Source: Todiramphus chloris collaris | Taxonomy: Eukaryota > Chordata > Aves > Coraciiformes > Alcedinidae | DNA length: 64,000 bases | NCBI GenBank assembly: GCA_025345505.1 | Contig: JANVCC010000064.1 | Coordinates: 3,795,538 to 3,859,537 of the forward strand | Direction of reading: 5' to 3' | Shown: positions 1 to 10,868 of the stretch, piece after piece | Layout: every line of letters starts with the position of its first letter | Position numbering within the stretch: the stretch's first letter is position 1 | Made by a program: the position numbers and the translations under genes | The notes under the pieces: generated by a model | The model's database searches: none | Told to the model about the DNA's origin: nothing | The model's input: only the letters and a program-made list of their open reading frames with translations

Positions 1-485
1 GAGGTCTGCATTCTGACTGAAGCCAATGGCAGGCAGGCAATTAACTGCTTCTGAAAATCTTGCTAAGAATCTTAAGAAACATTGCTAATCCCAAGTCCTT
101 TTCCACAGGGAATTATACACAGACGATCTCGCTTCCAAAATTAATGCTCAAATTTAAACCTTCCCGAGCCTAGTCCCACCACAGAGGTGTCTACACAGCA
201 GTGGCTCCACAGTAGCCATCTGGTCTGGCTCCGTTAACCACCAGCAGCAATACTATGAGTAATAGTTGCTGCAACATCTTAGCTAAATAAATCACTTCGT
301 TCTCTAATCCCATGCACAGGGATAGCATCTGCTCTTCCTTTGCTTAGGAGACAGGGCTTTGTGTGCCAGCACATTTCCCCCAAGCGACCTTCTCAGCAGC
401 CCTGGGAAACTCTTCCAGGTGAAATCACAGCTGCTGAGCACCCTTTTTTACAGCAGTGGAAAGTGGACTGAGCAGCTTTACCTAC
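1..485 (-). other. UBASH3B: UBASH3B intron 6, partial
   Basis: The donor end of the intron following exon 6 lies at 485-484 (GT). I see no match to the next family exon, no interspersed repeat and no simple repeat in these 485 bases. Confidence 0.8.
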
Positions 486-694
486 CCATGAAACACCCAG
501 GTCCCACATTCATCCGCCTTCGTGATGTAGTTTTCAGGCAGTAGCCCAGAACAGCCAGTTGCAAGGGAAATGCCATAAATCCAGCCCTCACTTGTACTGG
601 TTTGTTCCACTGGGGACATGAAAATAAAATCCCCTGGGACCAGCTCCAGTTCATCGTCATTCTGGGGAGTGTAAGGATAGATCACTTGCAGAGT
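486..694 (-). CDS. UBASH3B: UBASH3B coding exon 6 (SH3 domain)
   Basis: Encodes residues 258-326 and two bases of Gly327, from TLQVIYPYTPQNDDELELV to ECGTWVFH. This is most of the SH3 domain: the ALYDY-like YPY motif, the acidic RT loop NDDELEL, GWIYG, and the SH3 end motif GLLPENYI (Pro310, Asn312, Tyr313). In this family the SH3 domain binds CBL. The acceptor is TTTCTCCCCCAG|ACT. The donor must be CATGG|GTAGGT, because the alternative GTAAAG four bases further on would put an in-frame TAG in the message. The next exon lies beyond the left edge. Confidence 0.97.
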
Positions 695-2921
695 CTGGGG
701 GAGAAACAGAAGCACAAATGAATGAAAGGATTGTTAGTGGAAGGGAACCTTTAACAGAGTGGGGCAGCAGCGCTCCCAGGGCAGACCTTTAACCTCAGCA
801 AGGTGTGAGCAGCTCTCCTTTTAAGGCATCACTTTGTGCTTTATCCAGAAAAGCTCTGCCTTCAGGGAATTCCTGACACTTCCCACTCTGCTGCTGGAAA
901 GCTTTTCTAGGTATTTACTCCTCCTTCCCTCTTTGCTTCCAGTCATGTCTTTGATAACCAGGAGGGCAAGGAAGGCATGATTGTTTTTACAGTGAGCAAA
1001 ACCATCACCATGTGCTTAAACCTGACAGCTCTGTTAGAGATGGAACCAAATTCTTGTCGGGACCTGGAATTTGCACAGTTTTAGCAGTTAATGACTGGTT
1101 TTGTTTTACCTACTCCTGCTTGATCTTAAAGAAAGGTTTTCCTTGTTGCTGTTGCTTTTGAAGACAAGGCAGACACACTGGTGGGGGGCTAACAGCTTTG
1201 AGTTTGTGACACTCTGCTCTCAAAACTGTTCACAAGAATGCCCAGGAAAAAAACCCAGGTGATGAGAAATACTGAGAGGTGGCCACATTGTTGTCTTTGT
1301 ATTTCCTAACACAAACAGGATTAGGTTCAAAGGTGGGGGAAAAATCAGCGAGTGTAATTCTGTAATCTTTTTTTCACTAGAGCCCGAGGAATCCACATGT
1401 ATTAAATGTTTGGCAGTAACTTTCCTTGGCAATGGCTACAGCAGTCCCCTGTTAAAAGGAGAACAAACATGCTACTGTCCCTGGCCAAGCCTAACTTCTG
1501 CACTGGCATCACGAAAAATAAAGCCATAATCTGCTGAGCAGCTCTGATCTCCTGATGGTGTCAGCCTGTTTGCTCACTAATCTTCCCAGACTATTTGTGG
1601 CATCTTCAAAGGAAGATGGAAACTAGTCACTGTCACCTGCTACCACAAGGCCAAAACTTTCACACATGGCTGCCTGAAGTTAGATATGCAAAGCTATGAA
1701 CTGTTTTTCAGCAGCAGCTCCCTCTGCGCTGAGCGACAGTGTTGACTCCTTGCAGCTTCTAAAGGACAAGATGACTCTCTGGATAGGAAAGGAGGCTGTC
1801 ATGCATGGGAGGTATGGGCTGGGCTGGGTCAGAGCACCACGCACAAGAGACTTCAGCTCTCTACAAGCTCTGGCATCACTTCACTCTGTGGTGTACCATG
1901 TATTGGACTAATAACTTTTTCCCACTGTTTGATTCGGGACAATGCACTTTGGGGTTAATCACCCCAACCTTAAGAGCCTAGGTTAGCTGCCTAAGCCTGA
2001 GCAGGCACCTTCTGGAGGTTCCCTCCTCCAGAAGTTGATTCATCTTGTCCTGAGATAGACATCTCAGAAGGGTAGGATGACTCACTTTATGGAGGTGCCC
2101 GTCTCTCTGCGCAGAGCCTCAGTGCAAAGGGAGCCTCAGGCTGGCCCAGACTCAGAGGTCTAACCTGGGGATATTTGCAGGGAGGGGAGATGCATCTTAC
2201 ATGTGGCTTCTCTAAGCCCAAGATCCCAATCTCCAAAATGGAACTAATAAAACTGTTTTTCTGCATGCTGTGTTGAAAAACAACATTATTAAGAGAAGTA
2301 TGTTAAGATGCTCAGATACTGCAGTTCTAGGATCTGTATGAGTAATTGAAGTACACACGCCACAAGGGCAAATGTTTATTACGTGACGAAACTAAATGCT
2401 GTGATTAGTGATAATTTCAAGTCTGTACAGAAGAAAAGGACAGTGGTCAGGTTAAGGTACTGGCCTGGTTCTTGAGAGATCAGACCAGCTTAGGCTGAGC
2501 TAATAGGAGAGTCGTTGTTGGAATTAATTAATCCAGCAGTTTGTTGTTCCCACACAAAGCAAGAAATGAGGTTGGTGAAATAGCAAGTCTGGACAGTATG
2601 AGTAAAAAGCCACAAAAAAAAACCCCAGGCAAGCTGGGGTGTTGGTTAGGATGACTACGGGGGTGTGGGAGAACTATGTTCTGGGCATCCTTGGGGGACC
2701 TGAGCAGATCCCTTCACGTCTGTATAGTCTGCACCGCGTTACCCTACAGTTCTCAGCAGGGGACACAGGAGTCCCTGTTCAGCTCGCAGCTTGTGAACGC
2801 TCTTGAATCTTGAGCTGCAAACGCAGCTAGAAGAGCCTCCATCTCTCCTAGGTCCCGTCCGCCCCCTTCTCATTTTTACTTTTTTCAACGTTTTGGCTTG
2901 AAACAAGCTCCAAAACTTTAC
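695..2921 (-). other. UBASH3B: UBASH3B intron 5
   Basis: A 2,227 bp intron with GTAAAG donor and CCCCCAG acceptor. Apart from a possible ancient SINE relic at about 2205-2340 and a short hairpin next to an A/T run (2611-2640), it appears to be unique sequence. No additional exon-like conserved reading frame is seen. Confidence 0.85.
2205..2340 (+). repeat. Possible ancient MIR-like SINE relic
   Basis: The string CCCAATCTCCAAAATGGAACTAATAAA resembles the conserved CATCTGTAAAATGGGGATAATAA part of amniote MIR/core-SINE families. It is followed, after diverged sequence, by GTTAAGATGCTCAGATACTG, which resembles their GTGCTTTGAGATCCT segment. Divergence is high, so this would be a relic from early amniotes. 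The call is by eye. Confidence 0.4.
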
Positions 2922-3091
2922 CTCGTGGTTAACGAAGCGAATGTCTCGGGAGAATATCGCGGCGACCCAGTCGCAGCCCAGCTTGACGTCGATGTTCTGC
3001 GCTAACTTCTCCAGCGTGGGCAAGTGGCTGGTCTGGAAGTGATAGGCCAGCGTCACATGGAGCTGCTTCTTGTGGGGCTCCACGTGAACAT
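2922..3091 (-). CDS. UBASH3B: UBASH3B coding exon 5 (2H domain, second HxT)
   Basis: Encodes the rest of Asp201 and residues 202-257, VHVEPHKKQLHVTLAYHFQ to SRDIRFVNHE. The second H-x-T motif is LHVTLAY, with His212 and Thr214, completing the pair that defines the 2H fold. The conserved GCDW segment follows. The acceptor is TCGTTGCAG|ATGTTCAC and the donor is CACGAG|GTAAAG, phase 0. The exon is intact. Confidence 0.97.
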
Positions 3092-5205
3092 CTGCAACGA
3101 GACGATGTCGGTTAACGCGCGACTGTCGAGATGAGCAGCTTTTCATGGGTCTACGAATGCCTGTCGCCTCTGAACAGGAGCTGGGAGCTGAACTTTTCGA
3201 GGTAGCTCGAGTGGAACAAATTGTGGGCCAGTTGCTGAAAAGGCTTTGGGGAAGTCAACCGTGAGTTCCCTATATATGTTGCACTGTGCATCATTAGAGA
3301 CTTGTGGTCTGATTCAGTCCCGGGTCACACCAGGGTGGCAGACAAGGCCAAACTGCCCAACCTCATTTGCATTCAGAAAACAACAGGTTGTTGGATGGTC
3401 TGACAGCAATTCCTGTAATTGTGAACCTGCTGGCTCTCCTACCAAAAAAAGACACTTTTCCAGGAAAAGGGTGGCCTTTCTTTTGTTAGGAAGTCTCTCC
3501 AAAATAAGCAAGTTGAAAATGATCATTTTTACTCCCCCTCCTTTGTTCTCTCTCCTACAGCAGCAATTTACAAGTCTATGGAATTTACAGGTTCAGGCAA
3601 GGTGATGAAATCTTTTCACTGGACATTACTGGATTACCAGTTTGCCCACTGAGGGTGAGGTATTCCAAAACGGTGGAAACAGACATTGGTATGATAATGA
3701 TTCAAAATGATTCTGCAGAAAAAAAACCCTTTTATTAGGAAAAGATTTCAGGAAGCAGAAAGGTGAAAGTATGCTAAATACTGGGACTCTTCCAGAAGAT
3801 GTGGAAATCGTAGGATACATGTTTCCATGTAATTTATTCTTGCTTATTCAACCAGAAATTGCAATTAAATTTGACTGATTATTCAGTTAAAATTGCAGCT
3901 ATTCAGAGACTTGGCTCCAAGTGCCAGCCAGGGTAGATTTGCAAGCTCATTCATCTTTTTTTGATCAGCAAGAAAAAAAAAAATATGCTCTGGATCCCTG
4001 AAAAAGCCCCAGAGACTTCAACGTGATAACCTGACCAAGCTGTGGACTGCAATGCAGCAATTGGTTTCCCCTAAGAAAGAACTGGTTTGGTCTGAACTGG
4101 AGCAGTTGCAGGGGCAGAAGCTGGCTGGGAACCACTGATTCTTCCTTCTTATGGGTCAGTGTTTTTGGGGTAAGAAATGCTCCTTCTGTGTTGGTTTGCA
4201 GAGCCTGCACTGTGCAGGGGAGTGCTTGTACCAGTCTCATGAGGCTGCAGAAGATCTCGGACCCGCCTCATGTCTCTGTGCCTGTTCTCACCTTCAGAAA
4301 TGCACACTGGTAAAGATAACAGCCGTTTCCTTCCTCTTCTACAGGGAAGAAAAGTTCTAGGTCACTGTCAGGTTGAAAACACTGCATTTCAGAGGTGTGA
4401 TGAAGCTACATCCATGTCTCTTCCTCTGAACCAGGGGCAGAGACTTGTAGCTGTCCTTCAGGGTGTTACGGAGTGCTTGCCTAGCACAGAAACACCGCAG
4501 GGACGCAGAAGTGGCCGTGTCTTGATGCACTTAAACTTCAAGATAAGCCCGTGATGATGAAGGACTAAAGCAGTTGTGCTGTGCCTAGTCGGGGCTGAGC
4601 GGGCGCTACGCTGACAGAGGGTGGCAGGATTAGCCAGGCTGCTCTTGTCTTGCTCTGATGCTGGCCTGACAAGTTTGGAGGTAATCGGAGGACACCCAGA
4701 GAGCCTGCTCAGCAGAGGAGACTACCGAAGCACAGAGTGTTCTGGTTATGTCCCCTCCCATGGGTTCCCCCCTCCAGAACCAGTACAGGACTGGGCAATG
4801 GGGGCAGATGTGTTGGTACGGAGATTTAAAAAGCTTCCATTCGAGGCTGCAGTGAGAAACTGCACACAGCCTTTACATGGCTGAGGAAGGTTTTGTGGCA
4901 GTAGTGAGAGGAGCAGGAAGTGCTCAGCTTTGCAGACAGAGCATCTATCTGAAAGGTTAAGGAACCACCAAATGTCAACTTCCCTTCAGGAGCTAACACT
5001 CGGGATGAAGTGTGAGGTGATCTTTCAACTGAAAAAAGGACTGAAACCCAAAGCTCCTGGTGGGGTGTTCCTCTTGGGCTCTTAGCCTTCAGACCACTTT
5101 TAAAAATCCAGTATTGGTTTCACAAGCTTCCTTTGTTCATGCCATCAAAACTGGCTTCTGAAAAGGGCCAAGCTTTGGTGAAGCTGCGAGCTCGTAGTCA
5201 CTCAC
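3092..5205 (-). other. UBASH3B: UBASH3B intron 4
   Basis: A 2,114 bp intron with GTGAGT donor and TTGCAG acceptor. I recognise no transposon and no extra exon. The open frames in it are short and lack family resemblance. Confidence 0.85.
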
Positions 5206-5404
5206 CTGCTTTGGAAGCAGCCTCTGCAGCAAAGTCCGCAGCAAACTTCTTGAGCACCTCAGCACTTTCTTCCTTGACAAAAAGCCCAATGAAGTTTGAG
5301 GAGGTGTAGAGCTCCAAAGGCAGAGGGGCAGGGAATTTGCATTTCCACCGCATCACAGTGGCCTGCAGAGCTTCAGTGAGAGCATCGACCTTGCTGTCCT
5401 CACA
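5206..5404 (-). CDS. UBASH3B: UBASH3B coding exon 4 (2H phosphodiesterase domain core)
   Basis: Encodes residues 135-200, from CEDSKVDALTEAL to AAEAASKA, plus the first base of Asp201. It forms the middle of the 2H-phosphodiesterase-like domain, including LPLELYTSSNFIGLFVKEES, which is close to identical with the human protein as I recall it. The acceptor is TTTGGCAG|TGTGAG and the donor is AAAGCAG|GTGAGT, a near-perfect consensus, phase 1. The exon is intact with no stop. Confidence 0.97.
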
Positions 5405-5914
5405 CTGCCAAAGGAAAGAGGACAAGCATTGCTCAGGTGGAGAATCACTCCTTACGCCTGTGCTTAGCTCTCTGGTGTGCTCGGTAGAGAAAGGAAAGGC
5501 TTGGCTGGGTGGGAATGGCCTACCTTTGTTATAATGCAGCGAGAAAAAAAGCTCCGGGTCATAGAAGACATGTTTAGAAATTATTTGCCCCTTCCTTGTC
5601 CTCAAAGCAGGATCAGCTATTCTCAAGTAACCTTCTTACCCTCACGCCTCGACACTGCTCTTATGTTAACAACTGTTTGAGATGATGAGAATTTGGTCTG
5701 CTGCTGCTCTTCCCTGAAAACAACCCGCTTAAAACCCAGTTACCTCCTCAACCAGCCTGGGCATCAGGCTGTTCTGGTAGCAACCCCCCAGCTGCTGAGC
5801 ACAAACCCTTCTGCAGCGACTGAATGAAGTGTGCAACGTCTCCAGCCCGAGCCCGGCAGGGGCTGCTCATGAACGCATGCATGAAGATGATGGAAAGAGG
5901 AGCTCTGCTTTTAC
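5405..5914 (-). other. UBASH3B: UBASH3B intron 3
   Basis: A 510 bp intron with GTAAAAG donor and TTTGGCAG acceptor. No repeat or extra feature is recognised. Confidence 0.85.
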
Positions 5915-6101
5915 CATGAAGAACTGGCACAGGGTGATATGTGGGAAGATGTTGTGAGCTTTGTTCTTCCCACAGATCTGCTTCGACTGTTGCCAGAACT
6001 CGGACAGCTTCTGAGCCAGGGGGCCGGTAGGGCGCAGGTAGAGGACATATTCTCGGGGCAGGGTGTCATCCAGGAATGGGTCACCCACGTGGGAGAAGAG
6101 C
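5915..6101 (-). CDS. UBASH3B: UBASH3B coding exon 3 (2H phosphodiesterase domain, first HxT)
   Basis: Encodes the last base of Trp72 and residues 73-134, from LFSHVGDPFLDD to LCQFFM. It links the UBA domain to the 2H-phosphodiesterase-like (LigT superfamily) domain. The first of the two H-x-T motifs is visible as FPHITLCQ, with His126 and Thr128. The acceptor is TCTCAG|GCTCTTC and the donor is TTCATG|GTAAAAG, phase 0. Residues such as LPREYVLYLRPTGPLAQKL match the UBASH3B family almost exactly. I see no disruption. Confidence 0.97.
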
Positions 6102-6690
6102 CTGAGAGAGAGAAAGAACTGTTAGACCGACACATAGAGATATGCTATTTTTTCAGCAAAAATCAGCTTCTCCTCTCCTCACTCCCTTTCGTTCTCCCTT
6201 TATGGCAAAAATCAGCTCCAGCAGGTCAGGCAGAGAGGTGCACTGTCTCACTTCCAGCCTATTACTGCGACTAAGTAATACAGAAAATTGGTTTTTAGTT
6301 TCAGACTGAGGCTCTGAAGATCTAACCTGGGTCACTGCTTCTGCCTTTCTGACTTTGAGTGTACAAAACATAGGGTGGAGAGCACTGGAAATTGCGCATC
6401 ATCTCTGAAAAGGCAGCTTTCAGTTTTCTTGTTTAGATGCTGGGGTGGAGAGAACAGTGGGTCCTCTCTCTCACCTTTTCTTGCTATTACTCGAGATCAC
6501 AAACTCTCTCAGACAGGGCTTGTTTCTGGATTGCTTATTTACAGCACTTTGATAACGCCTCGCTTCTTCTGCTAGTCCTTCTCAGATAAATGCCCCTGTT
6601 TCAACATTCCACCTTCTAACGGCTAAAATCCAAATGTGAAAATTCACTACCGTCTTTTACTCTTTTTAACATTTATTACTTCATACCAAC
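6102..6690 (-). other. UBASH3B: UBASH3B intron 2
   Basis: A 589 bp intron bounded by the unusual donor GTTGGT and the acceptor TCTCAG. No repeat is recognised. Confidence 0.85.
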
Positions 6691-6744
6691 CAGTCGCATG
6701 CTGCTTGGACACTTCTTCCACCTGTCGACGCCAGTGCTTTTTGT
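6691..6744 (-). CDS. UBASH3B: UBASH3B coding exon 2 (UBA helix segment)
   Basis: A 54 nt exon that encodes QKALASTGGRSVQAACD (residues 55-71) and shares codons with exon 1 (Ala54) and exon 3 (Trp72). It completes the three-helix UBA fold. The acceptor has a good pyrimidine tract ending CTCTCTCTTCAG|A. The donor is GACTG|GTTGGT, with T at +3 and a second GT four bases downstream (GTATGA). Only the first donor keeps the frame with exon 3. At 54 nt the exon is too short for a simple ORF scan, but it is fixed by phase and protein match. A CR1 copy starts only about 95 bp from its acceptor. Confidence 0.95.
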
Positions 6745-6837
6745 CTGAAGAGAGAGCAAAATGAAAAGAGGATTTCAGTGATGCTGGAGGCTCTGGCTGT
6801 AGTCACACCCACGGCTTGAACCTGGGGCCTTCCTGGG

Positions 6838-7421
6838 CAAGGGACCTTGGCAGTGTGCTCAGGTGGCCCGGAAGGCCACTGGCATCCTGGCTTGTATCAG
6901 GAATGGTGTGGCCAGCAGGACCAGGGCTGGGCTTCTCCCCCTGTGCTCAGCACTGGGGAGGCCTCACCTCCAGCACCGGGCACAGCTCTGGACCCCTCGC
7001 TGCCAGAAGGATGCTGAGGTGCTGGAGCGGGGCCAGAGGAGACAACGAGGCTGGGGAAGGGATGGGAGGGAAAGTCTCATGAGGAGAGATCTGCTCCCTG
7101 AAGGGAGGCTGTAGGTGGGGGGGGGGTTGGGCTCTGCTCCCAGTCAACTACTGACAGGAGGAGAAGGCATGGCATGGAGCTGTGCCAGGGGAGGGTTGGG
7201 TTGGGTTGGATATCAGGAAGCACTTCCTGACAGGGCGATCAGACACTGGAATGGGCTGCCCAGGGAGATGGTGGAGTCATCATCCCTGGATGTGTTTAAA
7301 GACAGGCTGGATGTGGCACTGAGTGCCATGGTCTAGCCCATGTGGAGGTGTTGGGTCATAGGCTGGACTTGATGTTCTCAGAGGTCTTTTCCAGCTTCAG
7401 TTATTCTATTTATTCTATTCA
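6838..7421 (+). mobile_element. CR1 LINE fragment, 3' end, plus strand
   Basis: Matches the 3' part of CR1: CAGGTGGCCCGGAAGGCC, then CACTGGAATGGGCTGCCC, and finally an ATTCTATTT-type tail at about 7402-7421. It is 5'-truncated as usual. The reading frame of the ORF2 C-terminus is broken and the middle is rearranged or deleted (a G-run at about 7117-7126). It lies antisense to UBASH3B, starting about 95 bp from the exon 2 acceptor. Confidence 0.9.
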
Positions 7422-7704
7422 GTTCTGGCGTGTTTAGAAGACTGCAGGATATACTTCACACACTGATGCCCTCAGCCCTGGGGTCTGCTTTCAGATGTGC
7501 TGCCTGTCAAATCACTGTGCACTTTGAGAGGCAAAGCCATGCATGGACCTCTGGGTTTTCCCTGCTTGGCCTGGTATTTTTCTGGGTAGCTTATTGACAT
7601 TTAACGACCCCTTTGCTGCTCATTTGCTCAGCATGAAAATCAAAAGGGTTGGGTCTGGAAGTGCAGACGTTGCAATAGCACTGAGGACGAGAAAAATTCA
7701 ACTG

Positions 7705-7717
7705 CCACCAGGGGGCA
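7705..7717 (+). promoter_or_regulatory. Candidate CTCF binding site
   Basis: CCACCAGGGGGCA fits the CTCF core consensus CCASYAGRKGGCA at every position. It lies in intron 1, about 960 bp from exon 2. Occupancy cannot be judged from sequence. Confidence 0.6.
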
Positions 7718-8206
7718 CAAACCGGAGATTTTCCAGGTTCCAATAACCTGCCAAGATTTGCTACCTCGCTTCAGTCCTTGCTACATCAAAAGTCCTCTTT
7801 TGCTTACTTCCTTTCAGGATGCTTATAGATCCCTTTTCACCCCAGCTAGGAAGACCCAAGTCAGTAAGCTTTCCAGTTGCAGAACAAGCCAGCACAGTGC
7901 TCTTTAACTTGCAGACATACACATTAGTGTTTTCCAACTGCTCAACACGAGTCTTGCAATGCAGCTGTGGATCAGCTCAGCTTTGAAACGCCAGAGGCTG
8001 CCAAAGTGAGGGATTCACCCCGAATCCGAACGGCATAGATATTTAGGAAAAATTATGAATGGAGGCAGAAAAGGACAGAAATGTTAGTCATGGGGTAGAA
8101 GTCAGGCCCTCAGCTGGGTGTCAGCAGGCAAATTCCCCACGAATAGGTGATTTTGGAGCATCCTACTTAAGGGAAGAACGGCGGTCTTGCTCTCAAGTGA
8201 GTTCTA

Positions 8207-8248
8207 CAGGTCTAGTGGGAAGAAGACCAGGTCTAGTAGGAAGGAGGC
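8207..8248. repeat. 2 x 21 bp tandem repeat
   Basis: CAGGTCTAGTGGGAAGAAGAC is followed directly by a copy with three changes (CAGGTCTAGTAGGAAGGAGGC). Confidence 0.85.
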
Positions 8249-8522
8249 CAAAATGAACGGGGTGCTGGTTAATGCAATTTCTTTTGTCTGCCCATAGTGT
8301 AGGATGTTGACTGCGTTTCTGTCACCCTTGCTGTCTGCAGTGATGCCTTTCGAAAGTACTCTGATAACCACGCGGGAATATGCAACGTTACCCACCAGCT
8401 CGTAGACATGTGTTGTTGACTCAGCTGTGTTTCAGCTCTGCCCTTGGCTTCCCCACCCCTTGAATATACATTTTTTTTTTGTTCATTTTGAGAGTAAGAG
8501 GAAGGTAGAAAGATAATGCTGC

Positions 8523-8548
8523 AAAAAAAAAAAAAAAAAAAAAAAAAA
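8523..8548. repeat. A26 homopolymer
   Basis: A run of 26 A. No retrocopy or SINE body is recognisable before it and no target-site duplication is visible. Confidence 0.9.
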
Positions 8549-9859
8549 GGGCTGTGTTGCAAATGTGTGATTATGAAAATACTTCCTCCTGAAGCATTTT
8601 GCTGCCCTTATCTGCCAGGATTCACATGAGATCAGCAGAGACCTGGTGCTAGCACCTGCCTGCTGGAGGGATGGATCTTGCATGGTCAACATCATAGTTT
8701 GGCCTGTTCTATTTTGCTGACCTCTCCCTAGCTCGGCACAGGTGCTCTATGCAAAACAGCCGCTGCTTTGCTTTCAAAAGCAGTTCAGACAACAGCAAAG
8801 AGCAAAAAGCTCTGCCCTTGAACAGGCTGGGAACCTTGAAGGGAGGCTGCTCCTTGAGCAGAGCCATGTCCAGCTTCCTCAAGGGGCTGGCAGCAGATCT
8901 TCCCTACCTTGGTTTCATCACCCATTTCTGCTACGTTGCCTTTGCTCAGTTCACCTCCCCTCTTGCCTACGTTGTTCACACTCTTTAAGAAAAAGACTGA
9001 AATGTGCCTCTCCTAACCATACATCTCACCACTCGAGTGTGTCTGTCTGCACTGCATCCGAGGCAGTGAATTAAAAACATCCTCCCAGTAAAGCTCTGGC
9101 TTTGAAATGAGCAGTTGCTCGTGTTGCAAAGTGCGGGCAGACAAGCTGGCTCTCACTCGTTTTTTATTCTCTCCAGACCCCAGAGCAGAGCTCTGAAGGA
9201 GTCATGCACAATCTAGCAGGACAGATGGTTCTGCCACCCACCCTCGTTGACTTGTTCGCTTAATGAATTGATGTTTCCTTGGAACCAATCGCACAATAGA
9301 GCTCTGCTGGAATTGACTGCAGCTCCTTCTCCTCTGCCTTTGTGCTCCTGGGACCCCAAAGGGCATTAGAGAACATCAGGCTGGGCCCCACACACGTTTG
9401 TTCATGCGCAGTTTCAAAAGGTGCCTATCTCATCCACGGGGACAACAAACTCCCTTTTCAATTTAATTTTCAGTGCGGAGAGGAAATACTGCATAAAGCA
9501 AACAAAAGCCAAGGTATATTTTTACCATGGGATCTACCATAGGATCTGAAGCTTAGAGACTCTTTTTCAGTTGTTATTATTTTTTAATTCTATTTAATGG
9601 TGATGATGACTGACAGCCTCTGGTTGGTCACAAAACAGGGCATGCACTGAATCCCTCCCAAATACCCTCCTCCGTAGCCACCATCACGAACGTGGAGAGG
9701 ACACATCATCTGGCTGCTCCAGCTCCCCGGCCCTGCCAAGAACAACTTCTGAACATTTGAGTACTCAAAACGAGTCCCAGCTATGTCTGGCCACTTATAA
9801 AAGTGGCCTGATTTTCACAACTGCTGATGCAGTGGGAGCTGGAAGACACATTCTGCTCT

Positions 9860-9940
9860 GGAGGAAATCAGGTCACTTAATTAGGTGACTAACTATGACT
9901 TAGGTGCTCAGATTCACTCATGCTGGGTAGCAAGTGTTGG
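9860..9940. repeat. Possible ancient amniote SINE relic
   Basis: TAGGTGACTAACTATGACTT and AGGTGCTCAGATTCA resemble the repeated TTAGGTGCCTAACTATGGATTTAGGTGCC block of old amniote SINE-type repeats. Very diverged. Confidence 0.35.
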
Positions 9941-10288
9941 CTGTAGTAACGTTGCTAGTGGTAAGAAGTAGTTTTGTGATGCAGATGTATCAAAAAAAAA
10001 AGCCAGAAAATAACTTATGTTTCATAATCTACCAAACTGGCATCGCACAGTAACCATTCCTGGTCATGCAAAAATTGCAGCTGGATTCAGACAGGAGGTG
10101 AAAAGCTTTGTGAGGCATTAATTGTCCACTGAGCCACCCAATTCCTCTTAACTTGAGACGAAGTACAGGGAAATCATTTCACAGTGCACAACAAAGCCTA
10201 GTAGTCATTTTGAACAGGCAGCAAGGGAGTTGCTATGTCCAAGTGCAGGTCTGGAAATGGAGGGTTTAGGGAAGGGGAAAGAAGATCC

Positions 10289-10528
10289 AAATAGGTTAGA
10301 CATTAGGAAAAAGTTCTTTAATAAGCTATCCAGTGATAGGTCACTGGAATAGGTTGCCCAGAATGGTGGTGGAGGCCCCATCCCTGGAGACATTCAAGGC
10401 CAGGCTTGATGAGGCTCTGAGCAGCCTGACCTAGTTGGAGATGTCCCTGCTTATTGCAGGGGGGTTGCACTAGGTGACCTTTGGAGGTCCCTTCCAACCC
10501 AATACATTACATGATTCTGCGATTCTAA
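10289..10528 (+). mobile_element. CR1 LINE fragment, 3' end, plus strand
   Basis: About 240 bp of the CR1 3' end: GACATTAGGAAAAAGTTCTT, TGGAATAGGTTGCCCAGAAT, CATCCCTGGAGACATTCAAG, GGTCCCTTCCAACCC, and a decayed ATTCTGCGATTCTA tail. Antisense to UBASH3B. Strongly 5'-truncated. Confidence 0.92.
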
Positions 10529-10798
10529 TTAGCAGTGCCTTCCAAAAGCACTGCAGATATTTTGGCCACTGTGAAGAATCAGATGGTTTTGATTCTTCAA
10601 CCTCAAAGGCCTCCCTGTGACACTTTTCAATGTCAAGTCACAAGGAAAGTCTTCCTCTGCTCAAATCACTGGTTAACCAGTATCAAAATATTGCTAGGAA
10701 GCTCCCAGCTAAGCAGGTGACCCCTTAGCCTGAAACCATAGAGCAGAAGCAGTGTTGCTGCCCTGGCACACAAATTAATGTGTAAGTGGTGCCCATTT

Positions 10799-10868
10799 TA
10801 ACCCCAGTTCCCTTAATGGGAGAGCACACAGCTCTGCAAGCTGCAGAACTTAACTCATTACTGTGGAT
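10799..10868 (+). repeat. 70 bp direct repeat, copy A
   Basis: Runs from TAACCCCAGTTCCC to ACTGTGGAT. It matches 13657-13726 with six substitutions and no gap by hand alignment (about 91%). The family is not recognised. Confidence 0.85.

Larger units (their letters stand above)
7430..10282. other. UBASH3B: Intron 1 unique stretch
   Basis: Holds a CTCF-like site, a 2 x 21 bp tandem repeat, an A26 homopolymer and a possible ancient SINE relic near 9860-9940, each listed separately. Otherwise I see nothing. Confidence 0.6.

Noticed and set aside
1-485. Next UBASH3B exon at the left edge
   Set aside because: No frame resembling the following family sequence (around SYSILNTSS) was found on the minus strand.
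2611-2640. Hairpin ACCCCAG/CTGGGGT followed by a T run on the minus strand, resembling a bacterial terminator
   Set aside because: The DNA is vertebrate intron; the stem is only 7 bp and such combinations are expected by chance.
8523-8548. A26 run as the poly-A tail of a processed pseudogene
   Set aside because: No coding similarity before the run and no flanking target-site duplication visible.
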